In this document: positions 41,727 through 49,124 of the stretch, piece by piece
How the letters are laid out: each line of letters starts with the position of its first letter
How positions within the stretch are numbered: the first letter of the stretch is position 1
Origin: Phycisphaerae bacterium
GTDB taxonomy: Bacteria; Planctomycetota; Phycisphaerae; UBA1845; Fen-1342
Reading direction: 5' to 3'
Assembly: GCA_017999985.1 (NCBI GenBank)
Contig: JAGNKU010000004.1
Coordinates: 62,001 to 126,000 of the forward strand
Length of the DNA stretch: 64,000 bases
The notes under the pieces: generated by a model
Seen by the model: the letters and a program-made list of their open reading frames with translations, nothing else
Told to the model about the DNA's origin: nothing
Database searches by the model: none
Position numbers and translations under genes: made by a program

Positions 41727-43571
41727 TCACTCCCCCCCGACGAAACGCAGCCCGAATATCACTACGGCGACGATGGCGGCCGCCCAGATCGGCAGTAGCG
41801 TATAGCGCAGAATCCGGTTCACGGTGACGCCCTGGAAACCCGCGATCCATACGTTCGCGGTGTTTGTCGGGTCGCACACACCCTGCAACATCCCGGCGGC
41901 CAGGATCGCGCCGAGTATCGCCGGCGCGGGCAAGGCCGACGTCGCCAGCAGCGTCGCCGAAACCGCGAGCCCCATGCCCCACACGTTCAGCGGCCCGCGG
42001 TACAGCGCCAGCGGCGCCGCGAGCGCAAAGAGCACAATGTAGCCGACCCGCGAACTCGGCACCGCCGCCGAGAGCAGTGGCCGCAGGTAGCCCTGCACCG
42101 GCGGCGTAGACAACGCCATCACCAGCAGGCCGATGCCCACCATCAGCAACACTGGCGGCATCACGGTCTGTGCCCCTTCGATCAGCGAGCGGGCCAGCAA
42201 GCGCACCGCCCCGCGCCGCCGACAGACGCACACGAACATGTATCCCACGGCGATGGTGAACGCCGTGATTTCCTCCACGCCGGCAAAGTACACCAGCGCA
42301 ACGGGGATCAGCGGGGCCAGCATGAGCCGCGCGGGCACGTCCGGCTGGGCCGGCGGCTCGGTCGCCGGCCCGGCTTGAAAGCTGCTCAGCAGACCGCGAC
42401 GTGTGCCCCACCAGATCCAGCCGACGCCGCACACGAGATACAGCCCGACCATCGTCCAGAGCATCGTGTCCAACTGGGCCGGCGGCAGGCCGTAGAAATC
42501 CAACCACAGTCGGCGCGACACCGGCTGCAATGTGCCGCCCATCGCGATCGCGATGAGGAACACGCCCGCCGCCACGATCGCGCTGAGTCCCACCGAGCGC
42601 AGCACCGGCAGGATGATCGTCCCCAGCATGATCACCGTGCCCAGGCCGCCCACCGACGTGAAGATGCCCGCGGTCACCAGCAGCACCGCCAGACTGATGA
42701 AGAATGGCCGCTCGCCGGCATACTCCGCGGTCCAGTACACGAGCCGCTCGGCCACCTTGAGGTTCTTCACATACATGGCGAACATGCCGCCGAACACGGT
42801 GGCGATGATCGCCGCAGAGAGGTGCAGGCTGCCCGCGCGGATCACCAGGATGAAATACTCCTTGAGATACGTCGCGGCACTGAGCAGCCAGAACCACCAC
42901 GACGCCGGCGCGGGCAGCGCGGCATGCCGCGTGGTCCATTGCCGGCTCTCGCGGCGCAGGTCGTCCACAAGCCGCTGCGCGCGCGACGCGGAGTCGGTGG
43001 AGAAAGGCTGTCCCGCGAGGCGCGCGAGCGGCTGGAGCCGCGCACTGATGGCCATGGCGGTGCTGGCGTCGTCGAAGCGGGCCCGCGGTCCGGCGTGGTG
43101 CGGCGGCCGCGCGAACACGTCCGGCAGCGCCGCCAGACGCGCGCCCGCCTGCTGCTGAAACTCGGTCTCACGTGTCCGGATGCGCGCGAGCTCGTCGAGC
43201 AGGCGTGTTGGCAGCGAATCGTCCGCCCGCGCGACCGCGGCCTCGAGCGCTGCGACGCAATCCGCCAGGAAGCGCGCCTGGTCGCGTAACACCGCCATTC
43301 GCTCCCAGCGCAGCGCCCGCCACTGCCCAAACCGCGACGGCCCCGCGCGCGGCTCGGCCTGCACCGTCCGGCGGCCGAACTGATCCACCTGCTCCGTGGT
43401 CACCAGCTCGACCACTTCGCCCGGCTGAAAAAGGTCCGCCGCCGCGGCCACCAGGAGGAACGCCAGCGCCATCAACGGCAGTGCCAGCAAGGCCGAGAGC
43501 CGCTCGAGGAACATCAGCAGCGCGAAGCCCAGGAAGATCAGCAGCAGGATCGTGCCGATGAGATAAGTCAT
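41727..43571 (-). CDS. Ion-transporter-superfamily-like membrane protein with soluble insertion
   Basis: A 614-residue polytopic membrane protein. Two N-terminal hydrophobic segments (about 1-22, 26-46) are followed by ~180 soluble, helical, Arg/Ala-rich residues (50-225). Then come ten or more membrane spans. Loops such as GGLGTVIMLGTIILPVL, GPLNVWGMGLAVS and GVCDPTNTANVWIAGFQG carry the Gly/Asn/Pro-rich re-entrant patterns of dicarboxylate/citrate/gluconate-type secondary transporters. The soluble block is unusual and might be a periplasmic or cytoplasmic sensor or coiled region. The ATG overlaps the stop of the HELWH gene (ATGA), and HyuA follows 7 nt downstream, so it probably imports the HyuA substrate. 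I cannot assign the exact family. Confidence 0.72.
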   Translation of the reverse strand: MTYLIGTILLLIFLGFALLMFLERLSALLALPLMALAFLLVAAAADLFQPGEVVELVTTEQVDQFGRRTVQAEPRAGPSRFGQWRALRWERMAVLRDQARFLADCVAALEAAVARADDSLPTRLLDELARIRTRETEFQQQAGARLAALPDVFARPPHHAGPRARFDDASTAMAISARLQPLARLAGQPFSTDSASRAQRLVDDLRRESRQWTTRHAALPAPASWWFWLLSAATYLKEYFILVIRAGSLHLSAAIIATVFGGMFAMYVKNLKVAERLVYWTAEYAGERPFFISLAVLLVTAGIFTSVGGLGTVIMLGTIILPVLRSVGLSAIVAAGVFLIAIAMGGTLQPVSRRLWLDFYGLPPAQLDTMLWTMVGLYLVCGVGWIWWGTRRGLLSSFQAGPATEPPAQPDVPARLMLAPLIPVALVYFAGVEEITAFTIAVGYMFVCVCRRRGAVRLLARSLIEGAQTVMPPVLLMVGIGLLVMALSTPPVQGYLRPLLSAAVPSSRVGYIVLFALAAPLALYRGPLNVWGMGLAVSATLLATSALPAPAILGAILAAGMLQGVCDPTNTANVWIAGFQGVTVNRILRYTLLPIWAAAIVAVVIFGLRFVGGE

Positions 43572-44101
43572 GCACCGCCGTCAATGCCAACCACGTCCGA
43601 TCGTGCCAGCGCGAGCGCGCGCAGCGCCGCCGCACAAGCCTGCACGTCCGCCGGCGGCAGGCATTGTAGCCACATGTCCGCGAAGCGTCGCGCGGCCGCT
43701 TCGCCGGCGTGGCACTCACCGTGCCTGCGACGCGCAGCACAACGCCGCGCGTCAGCCATCACGTGCCACAGCTCGTGCCCCAGGGTCCGGACCAGCTCCG
43801 CGTCTGACCGGGCCTCGCCGCACCCGTAGATTTCGATCCGTCGCAACACGGGATCCCACGCCCCGAAAACCTGTCGCCCCCGGCCACACAACGGCTGTGT
43901 CCGCACCAGCAATCCGACACCCAGCCGCGCTAGCGCGGCGCGCGGCTGCCGCAGCGCAAACGTCGCCGCCAGGCGCCGGGCCCACGCGCTCAGCACCGCG
44001 GCAGGCGGCACCAGTGCACAGGCCGCGGCGCGCCGCAGCAGACGTGCGTGCCGGCCACCTCCGCAAGAAACAGGCCGCTGTTGCTGACGCGCGTCACTCA
44101 C
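43568..44101 (-). CDS. Small HELWH zinc-peptidase-like protein
   Basis: A 177-residue protein without a clear signal peptide. The middle holds LVRTLGHELWHVMAD, a zinc-binding HExxH motif with Glu as catalytic base. A later GEAAARRFADMWLQ could give the third zinc ligand (Glu), as in ImmA/IrrE-like and minigluzincin peptidases. The N-terminal ~65 residues are Arg/Ala-rich and the true start may be internal. It overlaps by 4 bp both the upstream GHL10 gene and the downstream transporter gene, so translation is coupled. A peptidase in a sugar/amide catabolic operon is unexpected; it may process a partner or act as a sensor. Confidence 0.65.
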   Translation of the reverse strand: MSDARQQQRPVSCGGGRHARLLRRAAACALVPPAAVLSAWARRLAATFALRQPRAALARLGVGLLVRTQPLCGRGRQVFGAWDPVLRRIEIYGCGEARSDAELVRTLGHELWHVMADARRCAARRRHGECHAGEAAARRFADMWLQCLPPADVQACAAALRALALARSDVVGIDGGA

Positions 44102-46257
44102 GGCAGACCGAATCGCAACTGAAAGCTGGCCAGATCAGCGAGGTCCACGTCCGTATCGTCGTCCCAGTCAGCGAACTCGCACGTCGTGGCGGCCGGTCCC
44201 GCGTCGGGGCCCGTGATACACCCCGCCACCGCCGCAAAATCGGCCGCGGCGACCGTCCCGTTCCCATCGGCATCGCCCAGCGCATAGCCCGAGAGCACCA
44301 GCTTCACACCGTCACTGCTTGTGTACTCAGCCGCATCGCTGTCTGCGGTGGAGACGGTGACCCGCCGCGCGAGAGGGCCGGCTTCGAAGATCCAGCGGCC
44401 GATGGGCACCCATTGGCCGCCGTTGGCGCGCTGGTCGACCAGCACCGTGGACTCGCCGTTGTAGTGCGCGACCGTATAGCGCGCCGCGTCGTTGCGGTTG
44501 CTGGCCGCAGTGTACCAGACGTACACGCTGTAGCGGCCGTCCTTGGGCAATTCGGCGTGAAACTCCGCCGACTTCGTGTTGCCACCCGCCGCCACGCGTG
44601 AGCCGAGGCGCAGGAAATCCGGCTGCGCGGAGTTCGCCCAGGCACCGACCTCGACGTAGCGCGGGCTGCCATCGTGATCGTCGATGACGCGCTGCACGTA
44701 ACGATCACTGACAAACGGGTTGTAGGCCGGCGGCTCCCACGGCCCACCGGGTGCCGGCAAGTGATCGATCTCATCCTGGATGGCGATCTGCGCTGTGTAC
44801 TGGTGATAGACCCACAGGCAGCCGTGCGGTACGCCTTGGCTGACTGCGTACTCGATCTGGTCCGCGACGAGCGACCAGTCGTTATCCTCGGATGCGCGGT
44901 AGCCGACACCAAGCTTGTCCAGATGCGCCGGAGCCTGGGTCTTCTGCGTGTTGAACTCGGTGATGAAGCTGCTGAGCGTGGTCATGTACATCTGCGGCAT
45001 CACCAGATCCATGTAGCCGCCGTTCACCCAGTCCGACCAGCGCTGCATCATCTGCGTGATGCCGTACGATCCCAGCGGCGAACTCGAGACGACGATCTCC
45101 GCATTCGCAGCCTGCACGCGGTCGTAGAACTGGTGCATTGCGTCGTTGACCAGCCCCTCACGGAACGTCACCCACGTCGCGTTGTTCACGTTCGTCGGCG
45201 GATAGACGCCGTAGATCACGTAGTAGCGGTTCTTCGTGCAGTCCTCGTAGCCGTACTCACGGCCCGTGTCCTTGCGCCCCCAGCGAATGCGGTCGAGCTG
45301 GATGTCGTCGAAGTCGTAGTTCTCGGCCAGCTCACGCACCATGCCCGCGATCATCGCCACGCCCGGCTCGGAGCCCGGACTGATGAACACGAACCCACCG
45401 TTCTCGCCGGTCACCGCGTCGCCGAAGCGATCCCGTGCCAGCCAGTCGGGATGCGCCACGGCAATGGAATGCGACTGTCCGCCGAGCGCAAAGCCGTATT
45501 CGAACCAGGCCCCGACCTTCAGTCCTTCATCGTGGAAGATGTCGAGCAGGCGCGCCGCGTAGTCCGTGGAAGCCGATGCCCAGCTCCCACCGGCGCTCTT
45601 GTACGCCTGCGACGGCCAATAGACCGTGCCGCCGGTGTACATGGCGATGTAAACCGTGTTCATGTGACCGGCGCGGATGTTCTGCGCCATCGCGCGCAAT
45701 TGCGCCTCGGTCTTACCCAGATACGTATACTGCGTCAGCCAGCAGGCCCGCACTTCGGGCACCGCGTCACCCGGCGTCTGGGCGACGAAGCGCACCGCGT
45801 CCGCGACAATGCTCTTGCCCGCCTCCGCCGCGCTGGTGAGCGTCACGCGCCCCGCGGTGCCCGCCGCGAACTCATACGAGCCGATCGTATACCACTGCGA
45901 CCCATTGACGCGCTGATCGACGTACACGTCCGCCGTGCCGGTCGCATGCTCGATCGTGTAGTGAGCGTTGCTCGGGCGGTCGTAACCACCACGGTACCAG
46001 ACGGCGACCTCGTACACGCCGCCATGTGCAAGCGTGGGGCACCACTCCACTTCGCCCGGCGTCAGGCTGGTCGATCGATACCGATAGTCCGCCCCGTACT
46101 GACCATCGACCGAGGCCGTCGCCCAGATCTCCGAAAGCACGACAAACCCCGCATCGGTGTTGTCGATCGTGATCACCTGGGCCACCGCCGTGGGAGTCGC
46201 AACCAGGATCAAAACGCTCAAGAGCCCCTGGCGCCTGATGCAACCGCCTGCTTGCAC
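44098..46257 (-). CDS. Secreted GHL10 (DUF187) glycoside hydrolase-like protein with golvesin and dockerin-like modules
   Basis: A 719-residue exported protein. Starting at the GTG at 46257 (AGGAG 7 nt upstream), it has a signal peptide ending AVAQ. A golvesin-like beta-sandwich follows (IDNTDAGFVVLSEIWATASV, DVYVDQRVNGSQWYTIG). The central GHL10 TIM barrel (about 165-530) begins VRACWLTQYTYLGKTEAQL and includes KVGAWFEYGF, DFDDIQLDRIRWG and YMDLVMPQMYMTT. A second golvesin-like domain comes next (VIDDHDGSPRYVEVGAWA, TVLVDQRANGGQWVPIG), and a dockerin-like end (GDADGNGTVAAADFAAVAGC, DWDDDTDVDLADLASF). GHL10 proteins act on cell-wall or other polysaccharides. It heads the four-gene operon and faces a related operator at 46335. 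A second GHL10 gene lies at 56588. Confidence 0.88.
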   Translation of the reverse strand: MQAGGCIRRQGLLSVLILVATPTAVAQVITIDNTDAGFVVLSEIWATASVDGQYGADYRYRSTSLTPGEVEWCPTLAHGGVYEVAVWYRGGYDRPSNAHYTIEHATGTADVYVDQRVNGSQWYTIGSYEFAAGTAGRVTLTSAAEAGKSIVADAVRFVAQTPGDAVPEVRACWLTQYTYLGKTEAQLRAMAQNIRAGHMNTVYIAMYTGGTVYWPSQAYKSAGGSWASASTDYAARLLDIFHDEGLKVGAWFEYGFALGGQSHSIAVAHPDWLARDRFGDAVTGENGGFVFISPGSEPGVAMIAGMVRELAENYDFDDIQLDRIRWGRKDTGREYGYEDCTKNRYYVIYGVYPPTNVNNATWVTFREGLVNDAMHQFYDRVQAANAEIVVSSSPLGSYGITQMMQRWSDWVNGGYMDLVMPQMYMTTLSSFITEFNTQKTQAPAHLDKLGVGYRASEDNDWSLVADQIEYAVSQGVPHGCLWVYHQYTAQIAIQDEIDHLPAPGGPWEPPAYNPFVSDRYVQRVIDDHDGSPRYVEVGAWANSAQPDFLRLGSRVAAGGNTKSAEFHAELPKDGRYSVYVWYTAASNRNDAARYTVAHYNGESTVLVDQRANGGQWVPIGRWIFEAGPLARRVTVSTADSDAAEYTSSDGVKLVLSGYALGDADGNGTVAAADFAAVAGCITGPDAGPAATTCEFADWDDDTDVDLADLASFQLRFGLP

Positions 46258-46334
46258 GTGGAATGCTCCTGTCGTTGGGAAATCAGCCGCGCCGTAGCGG
46301 GGTGAGCGCAGACCCGTCACAAGCGACGCCGATT

Positions 46335-46350
46335 ATTGTTATATAACAAT
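46335..46350. promoter_or_regulatory. Perfect 16-bp palindromic operator upstream of the GHL10 operon
   Basis: ATTGTTATATAACAAT is self-complementary over its full length and lies 78 bp upstream of the GHL10 start. It contains TATAAC, a possible -10. The sequence TTGTTATATAA recurs at 46773-46783 over the divergent promoter. TTGT...ACAA resembles the operators of AraR-type GntR/LacI regulators, one of which is encoded at 50987. Confidence 0.6.
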
Positions 46351-46619
46351 CTAACGGCCATTTGCACTTGAAACAAGTTGGGCGCCGTCGCATCCACCGC
46401 CGTTCTGATGACATGCCTATCCAGCGACCAGCCGAACCACACGCGAGACAACCCTGGTCCACCACGAAACCCCAGGCGTTCGCTGCACCGGTTGCATGCT
46501 CGGCCCCCCGCAGCCGGCAGGCCCTTCGTCGGCATCTCCCCGCATCCAAGGTTACGCCGAGCGGGCACAGTGACCACTTGAGCCTGTTGAATAGGCACCA
46601 CTCGAGCCAACACCTAGAC

Positions 46620-46675
46620 TGCACGGTTGTAGTATGCGATATGGAACAATTATGCAATATATTATAGGACTCGCA
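46620..46675. other. AT-rich segment in the 631-bp divergent intergenic region
   Basis: This stretch (GAACAATTATGCAATATATT and flanks) is strongly AT-rich compared with the rest of the window and contains TATAAT-like hexamers on both strands. It may hold further regulator or RNA polymerase sites. The remaining intergenic sequence from 46351 to 46619 shows no gene. Confidence 0.35.
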
Positions 46676-46755
46676 TAGTCACATCGTCTGCGCACTCCGC
46701 TCTGGTCGCCGCTGACCAACGAGCTGAGTTTCACTGGCAGCAGGCCGGTAAGCGC

Positions 46756-46787
46756 TTGCATCACGCTCTTCTTTGTTATATAATTAT
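46756..46787 (+). promoter_or_regulatory. Promoter with overlapping second operator copy
   Basis: TTGCAT (46756-46761), a 17-bp spacer and TATAAT (46779-46784) make a good sigma70-type promoter about 100 nt before the PEP-CTERM gene. TTTGTTATATAATTAT (46772-46787) overlaps the -10 and matches the palindrome at 46335 in 13 of 16 positions, so a shared repressor would block this promoter. Confidence 0.65.
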
Positions 46788-46888
46788 TTATCGAACTTAC
46801 GACATTGGGGCGGGTGCGGGACTGGACCCGCATCCCGAGGTTTGGCGGGTGCGGTACGCACCATTTCTTGGACCAGGAGGAGAACATC

Positions 46889-47950
46889 ATGCTGACACGT
46901 ATCACACTCATGCTTGTCGTGGGGGCGCTGGCCAGCGCGGCCGGTGGGACCAGCATCACGCTCGAGCGCATCGCCACTGTGGACTTCACCGGCCAGATTC
47001 AGGGCGACAACCTGACCTCGGTCGCCTGGGACGGAACCAATCTCTATGTCGCGCCCTACACGAATACGGCGCGCGATGTGGCGATCACCGCGGCCGACAA
47101 CGCCCTCACGGCACCCATGTTTCGCTCGTTTGGCGCCGTGACCGTCACCGCCTATCGCGGCTACAGCGGCCTGACGATCAACCAGTTCGGACAACTCGGC
47201 GCCGTCGTTTGCTCGACCGGGGCCGCGCTGGGCACCAACGTCGGGATCTATGACGCCGCCACCGGCGCCCTGATCACCAACGCCCCGTCCACGGCGACGA
47301 CGGCGGGCGGCGGCGGTGCGCCGCGCACCGGTCCGGCCTGGGATCCGATCAAAGGCGGGCTGGTGTTCACCAATTTCGGCTCTGGCCGACACCGCCAGAT
47401 CGACGCCGCCGGCAACGCGCTGTGGACGGATGCTGCCGGGCCGTACAACTACGACGCCATGTGGGGCACCGCCTGGATGGACACCGACATCGACGCGAAT
47501 GGCAACGTCTATTCGCGCGAGGGCCAGCAGATCATCAAATTCACCCGCACCGGCCCGGACACGTTTCAGGCGCCGTTCACCGCGGATATGAACCTCACTC
47601 CGCAGTTTTACCCGAGCGATGGCGACGGCACGTTCGGCCTGAACCTGGCGATCCTGGAAGGCTTCGACGTGATCCTCTGGAACGACCGCACGGACACGGG
47701 CGGCGGCCAGCTCGCCGAGAACGTGCTCAAGGCGATCGACCTGGAAGGCAACGTCGTGGATCTGGTTTTCGCGAACAGCCCGTCGGACTTCCTGGGCAAC
47801 GCGATGTTCGACTTCAGCTACGACCCCGTGTCGCAGACGCTGGCGGTCTCCGAGTTCAGCTCGAACCGGGTGTACATCTACAACGTGACGCCGGAGCCGG
47901 CGGCCCTGGCTTTGCTGGCCATGGCCGTTGGCCTGATCCGTCGTCGCTAG
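46889..47950 (+). CDS. PEP-CTERM secreted protein, propeller-like
   Basis: A 353-residue exported protein with a signal peptide (about 1-18) and repeated blades containing LTSVAWDGTNLYVAPY, TDIDANGNVYSREGQQIIKF and FDFSYDPVSQTLAVSEFSSN. These suggest a beta-propeller of the strictosidine/NHL kind. The C-terminal sorting signal is VTPEPAALALLAMAVGL with RRR. AGGAGGAG precedes the ATG at 46889. A promoter with an operator-like sequence lies 100 bp upstream, and a prepilin gene and a dockerin-like propeller gene follow. It may be a surface-exposed ligand-binding protein of the locus. The function is not known. Confidence 0.78.
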   Translation: MLTRITLMLVVGALASAAGGTSITLERIATVDFTGQIQGDNLTSVAWDGTNLYVAPYTNTARDVAITAADNALTAPMFRSFGAVTVTAYRGYSGLTINQFGQLGAVVCSTGAALGTNVGIYDAATGALITNAPSTATTAGGGGAPRTGPAWDPIKGGLVFTNFGSGRHRQIDAAGNALWTDAAGPYNYDAMWGTAWMDTDIDANGNVYSREGQQIIKFTRTGPDTFQAPFTADMNLTPQFYPSDGDGTFGLNLAILEGFDVILWNDRTDTGGGQLAENVLKAIDLEGNVVDLVFANSPSDFLGNAMFDFSYDPVSQTLAVSEFSSNRVYIYNVTPEPAALALLAMAVGLIRRR

Positions 47951-48135
47951 GTGGACGCGGGGCAGGGAGGCGTCGCCGGGCCCCGGTCGGCCCGGCGACG
48001 ACCAGCCCCGGCGCGCGACGCGGATAACCGGCGCGGATGAGGTACTGCCGGCGCGGAGCGTGGCAGGCGCGCGGCCGAACCAGCGACGTGGGAGCAAGCG
48101 CGGCATTGATGCGTCACATCATGGAGAGCGTGGTC

Positions 48136-49068
48136 ATGAAACGGATCGCCCGAGGCTTCACGCTGATTGAATTGCTGGTCGTGGTCGCGATCATCGCGCT
48201 GCTGATATCCATCCTCCTGCCGTCCCTGTCCGCGGCGCGGGAAAGCGGCAAGCGCGCCGTGTGCGCATCCAACCTGCGCAGCATCGTGCAGGCGATGATC
48301 GCGTATTCGATGGACAACCGCGACGTCATGCCGCAGCACGAAGGGGTCGAACCGAGCTACGTATACGTAAACAAGGGCTCGGTGCAATGGCATCTGGCCG
48401 AGCTGATCCTGCCCTACATGGGCACCCAGAACATCACCCGCAGTGGCCCCAATGGGACCTTCGCACCCATCGATTTCGAACTCTCGGCGCCACTGGGCAA
48501 GATTTTCCATTGCCCCTCCACCGGGAACGCCACACGCAACAGCGCGGCATCCTGGCAGAACCCGTCGCAGTGGGGCTCGTTCATGGATTATGCCCAGATC
48601 TGGAACTTCGTCGGTCCGTCCGCGATCGTCAGTGGCGACAAGGTCGAGGCCGCCACGGCCGACGGCCTGTACCGCGTATTCGACGACGATCAACTGACGA
48701 TCATCCCGGACACCAGCAATCCCTATCGGCTTTTCCGCCTGCCGTACTCGGTAAGCCGACCGATCATGCAGCTTCCCAAGAGTGACGGCCAATCGCGGGT
48801 GCCGGTCATCCAGGACTACCTCGTCAGTGTCGGCAAGACGGCGGCCCAACTCCCCGGAGATTTCGACGCCGGCCGCCTGCGGCCCACTGCCGGCAATCAT
48901 CGCTGGACAGGCCGCGCCAACGGCTCCGACACCGGCCAGCTCAAGGGCGGGAACTTCGGCTATGACGACGGCAGTGTGCAGTGGCGTACGCTCAGCGTAC
49001 TGCGCCCCCGGTTGATGATCGATCGCACGTTCCAGGGCGGCTCGACGCGCCCAACGTACTGGTGGTGA
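48136..49068 (+). CDS. Prepilin-like protein with type II N-terminal methylation motif
   Basis: A 310-residue type II secretion pseudopilin-like protein. The N-terminus KRIARGFTLIELLVVVAIIA is the prepilin peptidase cleavage/methylation site (cut after Gly, then FTLIE) followed by the hydrophobic helix and SAARESGKRAVCASNLRSIV. The C-terminal part has GGNFGYDDGSVQWRTLS, a variant of the H-X9-DG segment common in planctomycete proteins of this kind. Such proteins are numerous in Planctomycetota and their role is unclear. The start at 48136 follows a GGAGAG site, and the signal begins there; in-frame ATGs at 48109 and 48121 are alternatives. It sits between two secreted-protein genes in the operator-controlled locus. 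Confidence 0.88.
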   Translation: MKRIARGFTLIELLVVVAIIALLISILLPSLSAARESGKRAVCASNLRSIVQAMIAYSMDNRDVMPQHEGVEPSYVYVNKGSVQWHLAELILPYMGTQNITRSGPNGTFAPIDFELSAPLGKIFHCPSTGNATRNSAASWQNPSQWGSFMDYAQIWNFVGPSAIVSGDKVEAATADGLYRVFDDDQLTIIPDTSNPYRLFRLPYSVSRPIMQLPKSDGQSRVPVIQDYLVSVGKTAAQLPGDFDAGRLRPTAGNHRWTGRANGSDTGQLKGGNFGYDDGSVQWRTLSVLRPRLMIDRTFQGGSTRPTYWW

Positions 49069-49124
49069 CCGGCGCGCCGGCATTGTCCGGTCCGCACGCG
49101 CCGCTCCAAGGAGGAATCCAGATC

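Noticed and set aside
39569-41827. 752-codon open frame on the plus strand opposite the HyuA gene
   Set aside because: Antisense frame of a well-supported gene; low-complexity Arg/Ala/His composition and no motif.
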